Positions 1-8,844 of a DNA stretch of 64,000 nucleotides are shown piece after piece. A model generated the notes under the pieces. It worked only from the letters and a program-made list of their open reading frames with translations. It was not told where the DNA came from and ran no database searches. The position numbers and the translations under genes were made by a program. The stretch is from contig CAUPES010000007.1 in the NCBI GenBank assembly GCA_963510375.1, forward strand, positions 29,791 through 93,790, written 5' to 3'. Numbering within the stretch: the stretch's first letter is position 1; every line of letters begins with the position of its first letter. This DNA comes from Fastidiosipila sp963510375. GTDB lineage: Bacteria > Bacillota > Clostridia > Saccharofermentanales > Fastidiosipilaceae.

Positions 1-294
1 TTTCGCCAACCAAGCCGGTCTAGCTCCACTAGGTGTTGATAAAAATACCAAAATTCCATTATCGTACAATTTATCAATCGCTTCATCTAACCAAGAAAAA
101 TCATAAACCCCTTCTTGCGGCTCAATTGCTGACCAGGAGAACATTCCCATTGAAACAACGTTTACGTGGGCTGCTTTCATCATCTCAATATCTTCAGCCA
201 ATGTTCCCGGACGCCAGCGCCATTGATCTGGATTATAGTCACCACCATGCAAAAATCCATTCTGCCAGAGCAGACTTAAATTCTCTTTCGCCAT
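1..294 (-). CDS. Beta-galactosidase, GH42 family (N-terminal part, cut by window edge)
   Basis: Only the first 98 codons are in the window; the frame runs open off the left edge. The N-terminus carries GGDYNPDQW, the signature opening of GH42 beta-galactosidases, followed by the first strands of the TIM barrel (a segment reading NVVSMGMFSWSAIEP). GH42 enzymes hydrolyse terminal beta-galactosides. There is no signal peptide, so it should be cytoplasmic. The ATG at 294 is preceded by AAAGGTG at good spacing. It lies 14 bp downstream of the pgmB stop and is probably the last visible gene of the sugar operon. The catalytic glutamates lie outside the window. I am confident of the family; the exact linkage cannot be told. 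Confidence 0.9.
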   Translation of the reverse strand, partial: MAKENLSLLWQNGFLHGGDYNPDQWRWRPGTLAEDIEMMKAAHVNVVSMGMFSWSAIEPQEGVYDFSWLDEAIDKLYDNGILVFLSTPSGARPAWLAK

Positions 295-308
295 TATAAT
301 CACCTTTC

Positions 309-986
309 TTATTTAATTAAATTCTTGGAAGTTTTTTCTCCTAAACGTTCCAATAAATCAGTTATACGTACACCAATAAAATCATCAATTAAAATATCAG
401 CTTCAGGTAAATTATCTTCTGAGCCAACTCCAATTGCTAACATACCAGCATTATGAGCAGCTTCAATTCCTGAGAAAGAATCTTCAAATACAACACATTC
501 TTCATTAGCAAGACCTAAAGCTTCCGCACCCTTCACAAACACTTCCGGATCTGGTTTGGTTTTGCTTACTGAATTTCCATCAATAATTGCATCAAAATAT
601 TTAGTAATTTCTAGTCTTTCTAGAATAATTCTACTGTTTTTACTAGCACTACCTAGAGCAATTTTGTATCCCTTCTCTCTTGCATCAATTAAAAACTCTT
701 CCACTTCTGGGAATAGCTCATCTTTTTCTAATTTATTTATGTAGGATAAATAAACATCATTTTTCTTAGTGGCATATTGTATCTTCTCTTCTTCACTCAT
801 TTCCTTGCCACCAATTTCAAGGATAATGTTAAAGCTATCCATTCTACTAACACCCTTAAGACGCTCATTGTCCTTCTCGGTAAATTCAATTCCTAATTCT
901 TCTGCAATGTCTTTCCATGCAACATAGTGATACTTAGCTGTATCTACTAACACACCATCCAAATCAAATAATAATCCTTTAATCAT
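309..986 (-). CDS. pgmB: Beta-phosphoglucomutase
   Basis: HAD-superfamily phosphomutase that converts beta-D-glucose 1-phosphate to glucose 6-phosphate. The DLDGV nucleophile motif with its two catalytic aspartates is at the N-terminus. KGVSR (cap substrate loop), GSASKN, KPDPEVF and EDSFSGIEAA follow in the order seen in lactococcal PgmB. I chose the ATG at 986 because AAGGAGGT lies just upstream and the protein then begins directly at the HAD motif; a longer frame reaches 1019. The ATG overlaps the end of the AraC gene by 8 bp, suggesting translational coupling. It acts on the product of the inverting GH65 phosphorylase encoded upstream, which explains its presence here. Confidence 0.95.
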   Translation of the reverse strand: MIKGLLFDLDGVLVDTAKYHYVAWKDIAEELGIEFTEKDNERLKGVSRMDSFNIILEIGGKEMSEEEKIQYATKKNDVYLSYINKLEKDELFPEVEEFLIDAREKGYKIALGSASKNSRIILERLEITKYFDAIIDGNSVSKTKPDPEVFVKGAEALGLANEECVVFEDSFSGIEAAHNAGMLAIGVGSEDNLPEADILIDDFIGVRITDLLERLGEKTSKNLIK

Positions 987-1902
987 AATGACCTCCTTGA
1001 TTAACATTTTCCAAAACAATCTTTCTCAATTCGCTTGGACTATATCCTGTCTTATTCTTAACTGCAGAAGAGAAATACGTGTCACTATTAAAACCACACA
1101 TATAAGCAATATCTGCAATCGAAAGCTCCATATTAAAGAATAATTGTTTTGCTTTTTCTAACCTATAGTCGAAAAGATAGTCAGAAACGCTTTTATGAGT
1201 TTTTTCTTTAAAAATCTTACTCGCATAATCCGGACTATAAATACCTTGCTCTGCTATCTCGACAACATTAATGTCTCTTTGATAATTATTTTTAATAAAA
1301 TCAATCATTTTGCTTACTTGGTAACTATACTTGTCTACCGCCACTGATTGTTCTTGGACATCGTCATTGTAAAGTGCATACAAAATGTTATAAAAAGCCG
1401 CATTGGCTCTTAGATGCCAAGTGTCATCTAAAGTCAGATAAGCTTCATATATTTTTTGAAATTGTTCCCTGAAATATTCTTTATCGTGCACCCTGATTAT
1501 GTCTGGCAACTCATAACCTTCACCAAGCTCTATATCAGGCCTTATATGTTCAGGATAGTGCAAAGTTCCATCATAGAGTCTCCAATAACTACTCTTATTC
1601 TCATAAAAAGTCCCAGGCCAATCGTAATCCAAACGAGTTTCCCAATCTAAGTGAATCCAGAAACTTTCACAAGGGTTTTCCTTATCTCTTATATATCTAT
1701 GTGGCTGATTTGGCCTAATAATAACCATAGTACCAGCATTTATATTATGTTGAACCCCATCCAAAACTATATACCCAGACCCTTGAATTACATAAAGTAT
1801 TTGATGATCATAAATCAATCTATCTCTATGTGGCCAATCATCACTTCCTTGCATACCTGCAAGTCTGATGTATGGACTTAAACTAAAGATTTTATCCAAC
1901 AT
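979..1902 (-). CDS. AraC-family transcriptional regulator with cupin-type sensor domain
   Basis: 307 residues. The N-terminal half (about 1-140) looks like the AraC_binding cupin fold (YVIQGSGYIVLDG, then PNQPHRY). The last 100 residues form the double helix-turn-helix: IAEQGIYSPDYASKIFKEKT, then SIADIAYMCGFNSDTYFSS ending in GYSPSELRK. Such regulators usually sense a sugar and activate the neighbouring operon. It sits between the DMT transporter and pgmB on the same strand and overlaps pgmB by 8 bp, so it most likely controls this sugar locus. The ligand is not evident. The downstream gene order (pgmB, GH42) suggests autoregulated co-transcription. Confidence 0.92.
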   Translation of the reverse strand: MLDKIFSLSPYIRLAGMQGSDDWPHRDRLIYDHQILYVIQGSGYIVLDGVQHNINAGTMVIIRPNQPHRYIRDKENPCESFWIHLDWETRLDYDWPGTFYENKSSYWRLYDGTLHYPEHIRPDIELGEGYELPDIIRVHDKEYFREQFQKIYEAYLTLDDTWHLRANAAFYNILYALYNDDVQEQSVAVDKYSYQVSKMIDFIKNNYQRDINVVEIAEQGIYSPDYASKIFKEKTHKSVSDYLFDYRLEKAKQLFFNMELSIADIAYMCGFNSDTYFSSAVKNKTGYSPSELRKIVLENVNQGGHYD

Positions 1903-1962
1903 AAAAAAGTTTTTGCCCCTCCTAGCTCTCTAGATTCTATTTTAACCTATTACCATTTTTAT

Positions 1963-2916
1963 CTATTCATTTCTTACTTCATCTTGCTCTGGTATAAGTG
2001 GATCTGCATACTCAGGCTCATCAGTTTCTAACTCATCACCTGGCTCTGATTTGAAGCTCATCAAAACTGTAGCCAATATGATCATAAAACCACCAATAAC
2101 TAGTGTCATTGTTAACTTTTCTAACCCTAGAACAACTGAGAACGCGCTTCCAAAAAATCCTTCCAGTGCCAAAATAACACCAGCATAACTTGCAGAAACA
2201 TATTGCTGTGCTTTTGTCTGCAACATATAACATAAGCATGTTGAGAAGGCACCTAAGTAAATTGCTGCCAAAAGTCCTTTTTTGAAATCAAATCCTGCTA
2301 ATGTTTGCATATCAAATAGCATTACAATAATGGATAAGATTGCTGCAGTAGTTATCTGATAGAAGTTAATTCTGAGAGCATTCGTATTTTCTCCTGCCTT
2401 TTCTAGATAGGAAATATGCAAAGCAAAGAAAAATGAACCTAATAAAATAATCCAGTCTCCAACTCCAAGACTAAAGCTTCCACCCTCAATACTTAAGACA
2501 GCAACACCGCCTAAGGCTAAAATTGCTATAAGAATAGTTTTGATACTAGGCTTATCTCCATTAACAGCCCAACTAATGAAAGGAACCATAACCACATTAG
2601 TTGCTGTGAAAAAGGCTGCGAAAGAGACTGAAGCACCTGCACTTTGACCATATGTTTGGGAGTAGAAGGCAGCAAACAAGATTAATCCTGCTATACTGCC
2701 GCTTACTATTTCTTTTTTACTACTCTCTTTAATTTTCTTTCCAATTACTACTAGCATAATTAAACTAGCAAGAGCAAATCTGGTAGCCATCATCTGACTT
2801 GTACTCCACTTGGCATCAATCAGAACTTCAGTTGCAATGAAGCCTGATCCCCAAATGATAGCAACAGTCAACAAAGCTAATGTACCAAAACTTTTATGTT
2901 TAAGATCTTTTTCCAT
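1963..2916 (-). CDS. EamA/DMT-superfamily transporter
   Basis: 317 residues with about ten predicted membrane segments, and the EamA-type opening (ALLTVAIIWGSGFIATEVL) repeated in weaker form in the second half. The C-terminal tail is acidic and hydrophilic (rich in Glu and Asp after residue 290). Drug/metabolite transporters of this type move small metabolites, amino acids or sugars; the substrate cannot be read from sequence. It lies within the sugar locus between the GH65 phosphorylase and the AraC gene, about 85 bp after the phosphorylase start region, so co-expression is likely. A role in sugar uptake or efflux is inference only. Confidence 0.85.
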   Translation of the reverse strand: MEKDLKHKSFGTLALLTVAIIWGSGFIATEVLIDAKWSTSQMMATRFALASLIMLVVIGKKIKESSKKEIVSGSIAGLILFAAFYSQTYGQSAGASVSFAAFFTATNVVMVPFISWAVNGDKPSIKTILIAILALGGVAVLSIEGGSFSLGVGDWIILLGSFFFALHISYLEKAGENTNALRINFYQITTAAILSIIVMLFDMQTLAGFDFKKGLLAAIYLGAFSTCLCYMLQTKAQQYVSASYAGVILALEGFFGSAFSVVLGLEKLTMTLVIGGFMIILATVLMSFKSEPGDELETDEPEYADPLIPEQDEVRNE

Positions 2917-3000
2917 ATCCTAAATCCCTTCTAATTCTAACCATGACTAGGAATATTTTATTTATATTTAATATATTAGCTGGAACTGCACTAACTATAA

Positions 3001-5334
3001 CTAGCCTGCGATTTCAACTTCTTTCAATTCGCCATTGTAGTAGTAATTTAATTTTTCATTTGTATCTGAACTTACAACTATATCATCATGAGTTAATTTG
3101 ACTGTCAATAAAGCTCCTCTATATACAAATCTAAACTCTAACTCTGACCATTCTTTTGGTAGGTTAGGGTCGAAGTGAATTTCGCCATTCTTGAACACTG
3201 TCAAACCACCATAACCAAAGACTACAGCTTGCCAGGTACCACCCATTGCTGCTGCGTGCAAACCTTCACGAGTATTGTTATTTTTATTTTCTAAGTCTAT
3301 ATAAGTTGTTCTTTCTAAGTACTCATAAGCTAATTTATCATTACCTGTATGTACACCCATTAAGCAGTAAATACTTGGACTTAAGGAAGAGCCGTGCATA
3401 GTTCTCTTCTCGTAATACTCGAAGTTTCTTCTCTGAACCTCCATTGGGAAAACATCTCTAAACAAGAACATCAACATAACAATATCTGCTTGTTTCAAGA
3501 TTGTTGTTTCTTCACGTGGACACTGCTTGAGCTCTTCTGGCCAGAGAGGCATGTTGTTGTCATTGTATTCGTAAATTTCTTTATCATGTAGATCGAAGTA
3601 GCCTTCAAATTGTTCTATCAAGCCATCTTCAGCTGCTTCAGGAACGTAGATCAACTCTGCTGTTTCCAACCATTTCTCAATCTCGGCTAGGTTAAAATCA
3701 ACTTTTCTCGCAACTCTAGCATAAATTTCTGGTCTATCCACTTGAACTCTCTTCAGCTCTTGTGCTGCATATTGCAATGACCAACGTGTCATATAGTTTG
3801 TGAAAGTATTATTTGAGACATTTTCATGCCATTCATCTGGTCCTGTAATACCTGTAATCTCAAATCTATTCTCACCTGCATTCCACTCTAATCTCGACAA
3901 CCAGAATCTAGAAGTTTCAATTAGCATTTCAATTAAATTATTGTAGAAATACTCATCATCACCAGTATAAAGATAATACTGCATTCCACCATAGATAACA
4001 TCAGCAGTTACGTGAACTTCTTCATCTGCAACTGTACAAGGTTCTACTGAGCCATCATAGAGAATTGTCCACTCGGGACATTCTTCATCACCTGTATCTG
4101 CAGATTGCCATGGATATCTAGCTCCCTGACCGCCACGCTTCTTAGCATTACGTTTAGCACCTGGAAGCATGTTATATCTATATTCAACAAGATTTTTTGC
4201 AATTTCTGGAAATACTAGACTGAAGAAAGGTAACATAAATAATTCTGTATCCCAGAAAGCATGCCCACCATATTCTTCACCGTGCATTAATTTTGGTCCT
4301 AAGTTAGTCATGTTATCACGAGGGTTTGGAGTTCCCATTAAGTGGAAAATATTGAAGCGCAAACCTTTTTGCATTTTCTCATCGCCAGTAACTTTGACAT
4401 CTGCACGCTTCCACATTTCAGCATAGATTTCTCTATTTTTCTCTAAGTGATGTTCGAAGCCTTCTTCTATAGCAATTCTTAAATCATGTTCACTGACTTT
4501 TCTAACATCAAATCCATCTTTCTCTACTGCTACTGCTGCAAACTTATCAATAACAATTGTTTGACCTTCTTTTGGCTTAGCATCAAAGAACTCACATGCT
4601 ACTTCTCCAAATGGTTTGAATTCTCTATTTGTTGAGATCTCTTCACCATCTAAATCACTCATTCTAACAGCTGCAGTAGTACATACCGCTTGCAAGAAAT
4701 CTCTAGTCTCTGTGAGGACACCTACACCATCGCCACCAAGTGAGAATACATCTCTTACAGTTAAATGTTTAACTCTAAAACGTGGATAGTCTAAGAAGTT
4801 AGTTACAGTAGCATCAATAATGTTCTCAAACTCAATTACTTCCTCATAGTTTAAAGGTGTAATATAGTATCTAAATCCACCAACGGTTTGATGTTCTCTA
4901 CTCATGTATTTAACAATTTCAACTTGAGTCTTACGTCCTTCTCTAGATTCATGTACATAGTGTTTTGCCACTAAGCCATTTTTTAAATCAAGAACTCTAA
5001 TGTAGTCTGAGATTCCTTTTCCGGTTTCCAACGCTATTGGTTCCAAAGAAACATACATCTTAAGTTTTGCCCAGTCTGGCGTATTAACGAGTTCTCTTTG
5101 GTATGCTTCAGATCTATCAAATACTCCATGTACATAATGTGCAGGCAATGATTTCAATGAGAATCCTTCTTCATGAGCTCCTCTAGAACTCATTTTTCCG
5201 GAGGTTAAAGCAAAAATACTTTCATTTTCGTAGTTTGCCAATCTATCGTAGTTCTCCTCTACATGCAACCACTCATCATCAGACAAGTATTTACGTACTT
5301 CTTCACTAAATCTATTCTTAAAGATGTTCGCCAT
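3001..5334 (-). CDS. Glycoside phosphorylase, GH65 family
   Basis: 777 residues, the usual GH65 length. Family members split alpha-glucosides such as maltose, trehalose, kojibiose or nigerose with phosphate, giving beta-glucose 1-phosphate. Visible motifs are HGEEYGGHAFWDTE (about 351-364, substrate pocket), GPDEWHEN with the predicted acid Glu501, KQADIVMLM, and the phosphate-binding HGSSLS loop. AAGGAGAT precedes the ATG at 5334. Its product is the substrate of PgmB encoded 2 kb downstream, and an ABC sugar importer lies directly upstream. Motifs alone do not separate the GH65 substrate groups, so maltose phosphorylase is only one option. It is cytoplasmic, with no signal peptide. Confidence 0.93.
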   Translation of the reverse strand: MANIFKNRFSEEVRKYLSDDEWLHVEENYDRLANYENESIFALTSGKMSSRGAHEEGFSLKSLPAHYVHGVFDRSEAYQRELVNTPDWAKLKMYVSLEPIALETGKGISDYIRVLDLKNGLVAKHYVHESREGRKTQVEIVKYMSREHQTVGGFRYYITPLNYEEVIEFENIIDATVTNFLDYPRFRVKHLTVRDVFSLGGDGVGVLTETRDFLQAVCTTAAVRMSDLDGEEISTNREFKPFGEVACEFFDAKPKEGQTIVIDKFAAVAVEKDGFDVRKVSEHDLRIAIEEGFEHHLEKNREIYAEMWKRADVKVTGDEKMQKGLRFNIFHLMGTPNPRDNMTNLGPKLMHGEEYGGHAFWDTELFMLPFFSLVFPEIAKNLVEYRYNMLPGAKRNAKKRGGQGARYPWQSADTGDEECPEWTILYDGSVEPCTVADEEVHVTADVIYGGMQYYLYTGDDEYFYNNLIEMLIETSRFWLSRLEWNAGENRFEITGITGPDEWHENVSNNTFTNYMTRWSLQYAAQELKRVQVDRPEIYARVARKVDFNLAEIEKWLETAELIYVPEAAEDGLIEQFEGYFDLHDKEIYEYNDNNMPLWPEELKQCPREETTILKQADIVMLMFLFRDVFPMEVQRRNFEYYEKRTMHGSSLSPSIYCLMGVHTGNDKLAYEYLERTTYIDLENKNNNTREGLHAAAMGGTWQAVVFGYGGLTVFKNGEIHFDPNLPKEWSELEFRFVYRGALLTVKLTHDDIVVSSDTNEKLNYYYNGELKEVEIAG

Positions 5335-5421
5335 TACTATCTCCTTCTAATTGTTTTGAATTTCATCGTCATTTATTTTTATTTTGTGCTTCACACTGGG
5401 CAAAATTAATCAATCAGTCTA

Positions 5422-6249
5422 TTAACCTTTAACACCACCAGCTGTGATACCTTCTACCATTTGAGCCTGACCTAGTAGGTAAACTGCAATAGGCACTGCA
5501 CACATAACAACTGCTATACACATTGTTGGAACAATTGCAGTTTCATGCACACCTTTGAAGCTAGCTAATCCCAAAGCTAAAGTATATTTGTCTCTACTAT
5601 TTAAGAATACCAATGGTCCAAGATAGTCGTTCCAACAGGTAACGAAAGTCTGAACTGCAACAAGTGCCAAAACTGGTTTCATCATTGGCATGTAGATTCG
5701 GCTATAAATTTGCCATTCATTAGCGCCATCAATCTTTGCAGCTTCAGAGAAGTCATTTGAAACTTGCTCAACATACTGTCTCATGAGGTAAATGTAATAT
5801 GCAGAACCAAATAAAGCTGGGACAATAAGTGGTTTCAATGTATCAATCCAACCTAACATATTAAATTGCATATATTGAGGGATAACTGTAACGTCCCAAG
5901 GCAACATCATTGTTCCTAACAAGAGCATGAAGAAGAATGTTTTACCTTTAAAATCGAACTTTGCAAAAGCATAAGCTGCTAATGATCCTGAAATAACTTG
6001 ACCCAAAATATTTAAGAAACTAATCAATAATGAGTTGAATGTATATAATCCAAAAGCTTGTGAATTCCATGCATCAACGAAGTTATTCCATCTCCATTCA
6101 CTTGGCCAAATCTTTGGTGGGAATGTCATTACCTCTGGCTCAGGCTTAACTGCAGTCAGCATCATCCAAACAAATGGGAAAATAAAGGTTATTGATACTA
6201 TCGCAGCAATTACAAAGAAAATTACTTTTGTAGTCTTAGAAGTTTTCAT
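5422..6249 (-). CDS. Carbohydrate ABC transporter permease, MalG type
   Basis: 275 residues with six membrane segments. The EAA loop (EAAKIDGANEWQIYSRIYMPMMKP), which contacts the ATPase subunit, is clear, and the C-terminus ends in the GITAGGVKG pattern of CUT1 permeases. Its ATG shares one base with the stop of the upstream permease gene (TAATG), so the two are translationally coupled. The AAAGGAGG site lies inside the end of that gene. No ATPase gene is nearby; CUT1 systems often share one multi-use MsiK-like ATPase encoded elsewhere. Confidence 0.95.
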   Translation of the reverse strand: MKTSKTTKVIFFVIAAIVSITFIFPFVWMMLTAVKPEPEVMTFPPKIWPSEWRWNNFVDAWNSQAFGLYTFNSLLISFLNILGQVISGSLAAYAFAKFDFKGKTFFFMLLLGTMMLPWDVTVIPQYMQFNMLGWIDTLKPLIVPALFGSAYYIYLMRQYVEQVSNDFSEAAKIDGANEWQIYSRIYMPMMKPVLALVAVQTFVTCWNDYLGPLVFLNSRDKYTLALGLASFKGVHETAIVPTMCIAVVMCAVPIAVYLLGQAQMVEGITAGGVKG

Positions 6250-7163
6250 TATTTCTTACCTCCTTTTTTACTGGTATAAACCCAGAAATCTGAAGATTTG
6301 AATACTAGCGCTGTTAATATCATGATAATAATAAACATTACCCAGGCGTTAGCTGCTGCATAACCTAATCTGTGTTTATCAAAAGCGTTGTTATAAACAA
6401 ACAGTCCATACATATGAGTTGATCTCAATGGACCACCTTTGGTTAATAACATAACTAAATCTAAACTTTGTAAGGTTGTAATAATTGATGTAACTGTATT
6501 AAACAAAATTGTTGGTGTAATCAATGGTAAGGTCACGCTAAAGAATTGTCTAACCTCGCTTGCACCATCTATAGTTGCTGCCTCATAAACATCTAGTGGT
6601 ACACCTTTCAAGGCTGTATAGAAAACAAGCATTAGTGAACCAACACTCCAAATAGATGCCATAATCAAAGCTGCAAATGCAGAACTTGGATTATTTAGCC
6701 AGTCTGGACCTTTTACTCCAATCAATGATAATAGGTAGTTGATAATACCGAATTCAGAGTTTAACATCCAGTCAAAAATAATAGAAACTGCAACGCTTGA
6801 GATAACAGTTGGCAAGTAGAATGCAACTCTGAATGCAGTTGCTCCCTTGATATTTTTGCTAATTATCAGCGCAAGTACTAGCGCTAAGACTAATTTTAAA
6901 GGAACAAATATTCCAGTAAATACCATTGTAATTTTTAGTGATGACCAGAATTGTGGATCTTGAGTAAACATTGCCACATAGTTATCTAATCCAACAAATT
7001 CAGGTGAGCCTATTACTGGCCAATTGAAGAAACTCATTATTAATGACATGAGCAATGGACCAGCAGTAAATAATAGTAAGCCAATAAACCATGGTAATAA
7101 GAACAGATATGGCGCTGATCTACTATATAGTCTATTCTTTTTGGCGACTTTACCTTTCGACAT
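6249..7163 (-). CDS. Carbohydrate ABC transporter permease, MalF type
   Basis: 304 residues. A basic N-terminus is followed by a first membrane segment (YLFLLPWFIGLLLF) and the CUT1 EAA loop (YEAATIDGASEVRQFFSVTLP). It pairs with the MalG-type permease and with the binding protein encoded upstream to import an oligosaccharide. AGGAG precedes the ATG at 7163. A stable stem-loop lies between the binding-protein gene and this gene, which would lower permease expression relative to the binding protein, a common arrangement in such operons. Confidence 0.95.
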   Translation of the reverse strand: MSKGKVAKKNRLYSRSAPYLFLLPWFIGLLLFTAGPLLMSLIMSFFNWPVIGSPEFVGLDNYVAMFTQDPQFWSSLKITMVFTGIFVPLKLVLALVLALIISKNIKGATAFRVAFYLPTVISSVAVSIIFDWMLNSEFGIINYLLSLIGVKGPDWLNNPSSAFAALIMASIWSVGSLMLVFYTALKGVPLDVYEAATIDGASEVRQFFSVTLPLITPTILFNTVTSIITTLQSLDLVMLLTKGGPLRSTHMYGLFVYNNAFDKHRLGYAAANAWVMFIIIMILTALVFKSSDFWVYTSKKGGKK

Positions 7164-7190
7164 ATTAAACTCCTAATTTATTAATAAGAT

Positions 7191-7212
7191 TTGCCCGATA
7201 AAAATCGGGCAA
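7191..7212 (-). terminator. Intercistronic stem-loop after the binding-protein gene
   Basis: A perfect 9-bp stem (TTGCCCGAT / ATCGGGCAA) with an AAAA loop, placed between the binding-protein stop and the permease start. No long U-run follows, so it is more likely an RNA stabiliser or partial attenuator than a full terminator. It would keep binding-protein mRNA in excess over permease mRNA. Confidence 0.65.
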
Positions 7213-7257
7213 TATCTTTATCTTTTTAATCTTTTGATGATTTTTTACTATCTTCTA

Positions 7258-8496
7258 TTAATGTTCCGCTTTTGATGCCACTCCATCGAAAGCTGCTTTT
7301 GCATCTACAGCAGAGTTCTTATTTAAGATTTGCTCTAAAGCTAATTGAATATCATCTGAAACATTTGACCATTGGTCTGTTGCGATAAATGATGCTGGCA
7401 TATGTTCTGCTGAACGTTCTAGCATCTCATAGAACTTAACTGTTGCTTCTGATTTTTCAAGTCCTTCTGACTCAACAACTGATTTCAAGACTGGCAACTC
7501 GAAGCCAATTCTTTCTTTATTCAACTCTTCACTTGTCCAATATTTAATGAATTCCCAAGCTGCTTCTGCATTCTTAGAATCTTTAGAAATACCTAAACCT
7601 GAACTACTTACGATACTTTGTGATTTCTGATCACCGAAGTTTGGTAATAGTGCTATACCGTAATTAACTCCTGATGCCTTCAATGCATCTACTGACCAAG
7701 CACCATTCATGTACATACCGATTTTACCTAGTTTGAAGTTATCTTCACCATAGTCCTTAGTTGCTATAGCAGTACCGTTCTTGATCATGTCTTGGAAGAA
7801 TGCAAATGGTTTGGTTGTCGCTTCTGAATTAATTACATTCTTCATATTTCCATCTTTGTCTGAGAAAGCTCCACCATTTGACCAAGCAAACATTTCATAA
7901 TCATATGGATCTGGTTTAATAGGAATTGCTAATCCATATGTACTATCATCTAATGCTGAGATTTTTTCTGCAGCTGCTTTGGCATCTTCCCAGGTCCAGT
8001 CGCCTGTTGGCATCTTTACACCAGCTTTTTCAAATAGGTCTTTGTTATAGTACATAACGTGTGTTGTAAATCCTACTGGAATACCATAAACATCATCACC
8101 GATCTTATTATAGTTCCACAAAGTTTCGTAGAAATTATCTTTATATTCTTTACCTTCTTTTTTGATTAAGTCATTTAAAGATAATAAAGCTTTGCTATAT
8201 TTTGGATAGTTCCACATATACATAACATCTGGTGCATCTTTACCACCCATTGCTGCTGTTACTTTTGTATCGTAGTTGTCTCCATAAGCTTCTAGACTTA
8301 CTTCAATCTTGTCATTCTGTTTGTTAAATCTGTCTACTCTCTCTTGTTGGTCTTTTAGGTCTTGGGCATTGTCCCAAGTTGCAAAACGGATTTTTACTTT
8401 GCCGTTGCTAGAACCGCCTGAGTTGTTACAAGCTACCAAAGAAAATGCTGTAGCTATTGTTAGAGCAATTGCTCCTGCTTTTTTGATAAATTTCAT
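7258..8496 (-). CDS. Carbohydrate ABC transporter substrate-binding lipoprotein
   Basis: 412 residues. The N-terminus is a lipoprotein signal peptide ending in LVACN, so Cys23 should be lipidated and anchored on the outer face of the membrane. The body is a type 1 extracellular solute-binding domain (RFATWDNAQDL start, MYMWNYPKYSKALLSL, TGDWTWEDAKAAAEKI). GGGAGG precedes the ATG at 8496. It is the first gene of the importer operon and has a roughly 350-bp upstream region with a candidate promoter. The ligand is probably the glycan cleaved by the neighbouring GH65, GH123-like and GH42 enzymes; this is inferred from context. Confidence 0.95.
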   Translation of the reverse strand: MKFIKKAGAIALTIATAFSLVACNNSGGSSNGKVKIRFATWDNAQDLKDQQERVDRFNKQNDKIEVSLEAYGDNYDTKVTAAMGGKDAPDVMYMWNYPKYSKALLSLNDLIKKEGKEYKDNFYETLWNYNKIGDDVYGIPVGFTTHVMYYNKDLFEKAGVKMPTGDWTWEDAKAAAEKISALDDSTYGLAIPIKPDPYDYEMFAWSNGGAFSDKDGNMKNVINSEATTKPFAFFQDMIKNGTAIATKDYGEDNFKLGKIGMYMNGAWSVDALKASGVNYGIALLPNFGDQKSQSIVSSSGLGISKDSKNAEAAWEFIKYWTSEELNKERIGFELPVLKSVVESEGLEKSEATVKFYEMLERSAEHMPASFIATDQWSNVSDDIQLALEQILNKNSAVDAKAAFDGVASKAEH

Positions 8497-8583
8497 ACAT
8501 ACCTCCCAAAATTAATGAAATTTGTGCAAATACTACAATCTATAATTGGGTTCCTTCACCAATTTATAAAGGTCCAAGGTTAA

Positions 8584-8625
8584 ATTATATTTTTGACAGT
8601 GGTATTAATCTAACTGCGTTTTCAA
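8584..8625 (-). promoter_or_regulatory. Candidate promoter of the ABC/GH65 operon with cre-like half site
   Basis: On the minus strand a perfect TATAAT lies at 8589-8584 with a weak -35 (TTAGAT) 18 bp upstream. A TTGAAAACGC motif overlaps the -35 side and matches the left half of a catabolite-response element, but the right half does not match. It is about 90 bp upstream of the binding-protein start. Weak -35 boxes are usual for activator-dependent promoters, which would suit the AraC regulator of this locus. Confidence 0.35.
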
Positions 8626-8756
8626 ATTGTGTAATTTAACCAATCGTTTAAGTAGAATTTAGCACATAGTGCAAGCATTAAAAATTAGATTTCACGTTAT
8701 TATTTTAAAATAATCTCTATTTATGGTGTTTTACTAAAACTTTAGCGGAAATATTA

Positions 8757-8792
8757 AACACCCTTATGTGCAATATGCACAATAAGGGTGTT
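8757..8792 (-). terminator. Stem-loop terminator of the GH123-like gene
   Basis: Inverted repeat with 16-base arms and one bulged base (AACACCCTTATGTGCA against its complement), about 50 bp after the stop of the GH123-like gene. The following minus-strand sequence is TTTAATATTT, a moderate U-rich tail. It separates that gene from the importer operon, so the importer likely has its own promoter in 8497-8750. Confidence 0.6.
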
Positions 8793-8844
8793 CATCAATT
8801 GTCTATAATCACAAAGGCCTATTAAAAACCCTTGGAATCTACTT

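Noticed and set aside
33..299. Plus-strand frame of 88 codons at the left edge
   Set aside because: It lies opposite the GH42 gene, whose motifs are on the minus strand; no family match and no ribosome site.
8497..8844. A full catabolite-response element upstream of the ABC operon
   Set aside because: Only the left half matches; the right half lacks the symmetric bases.
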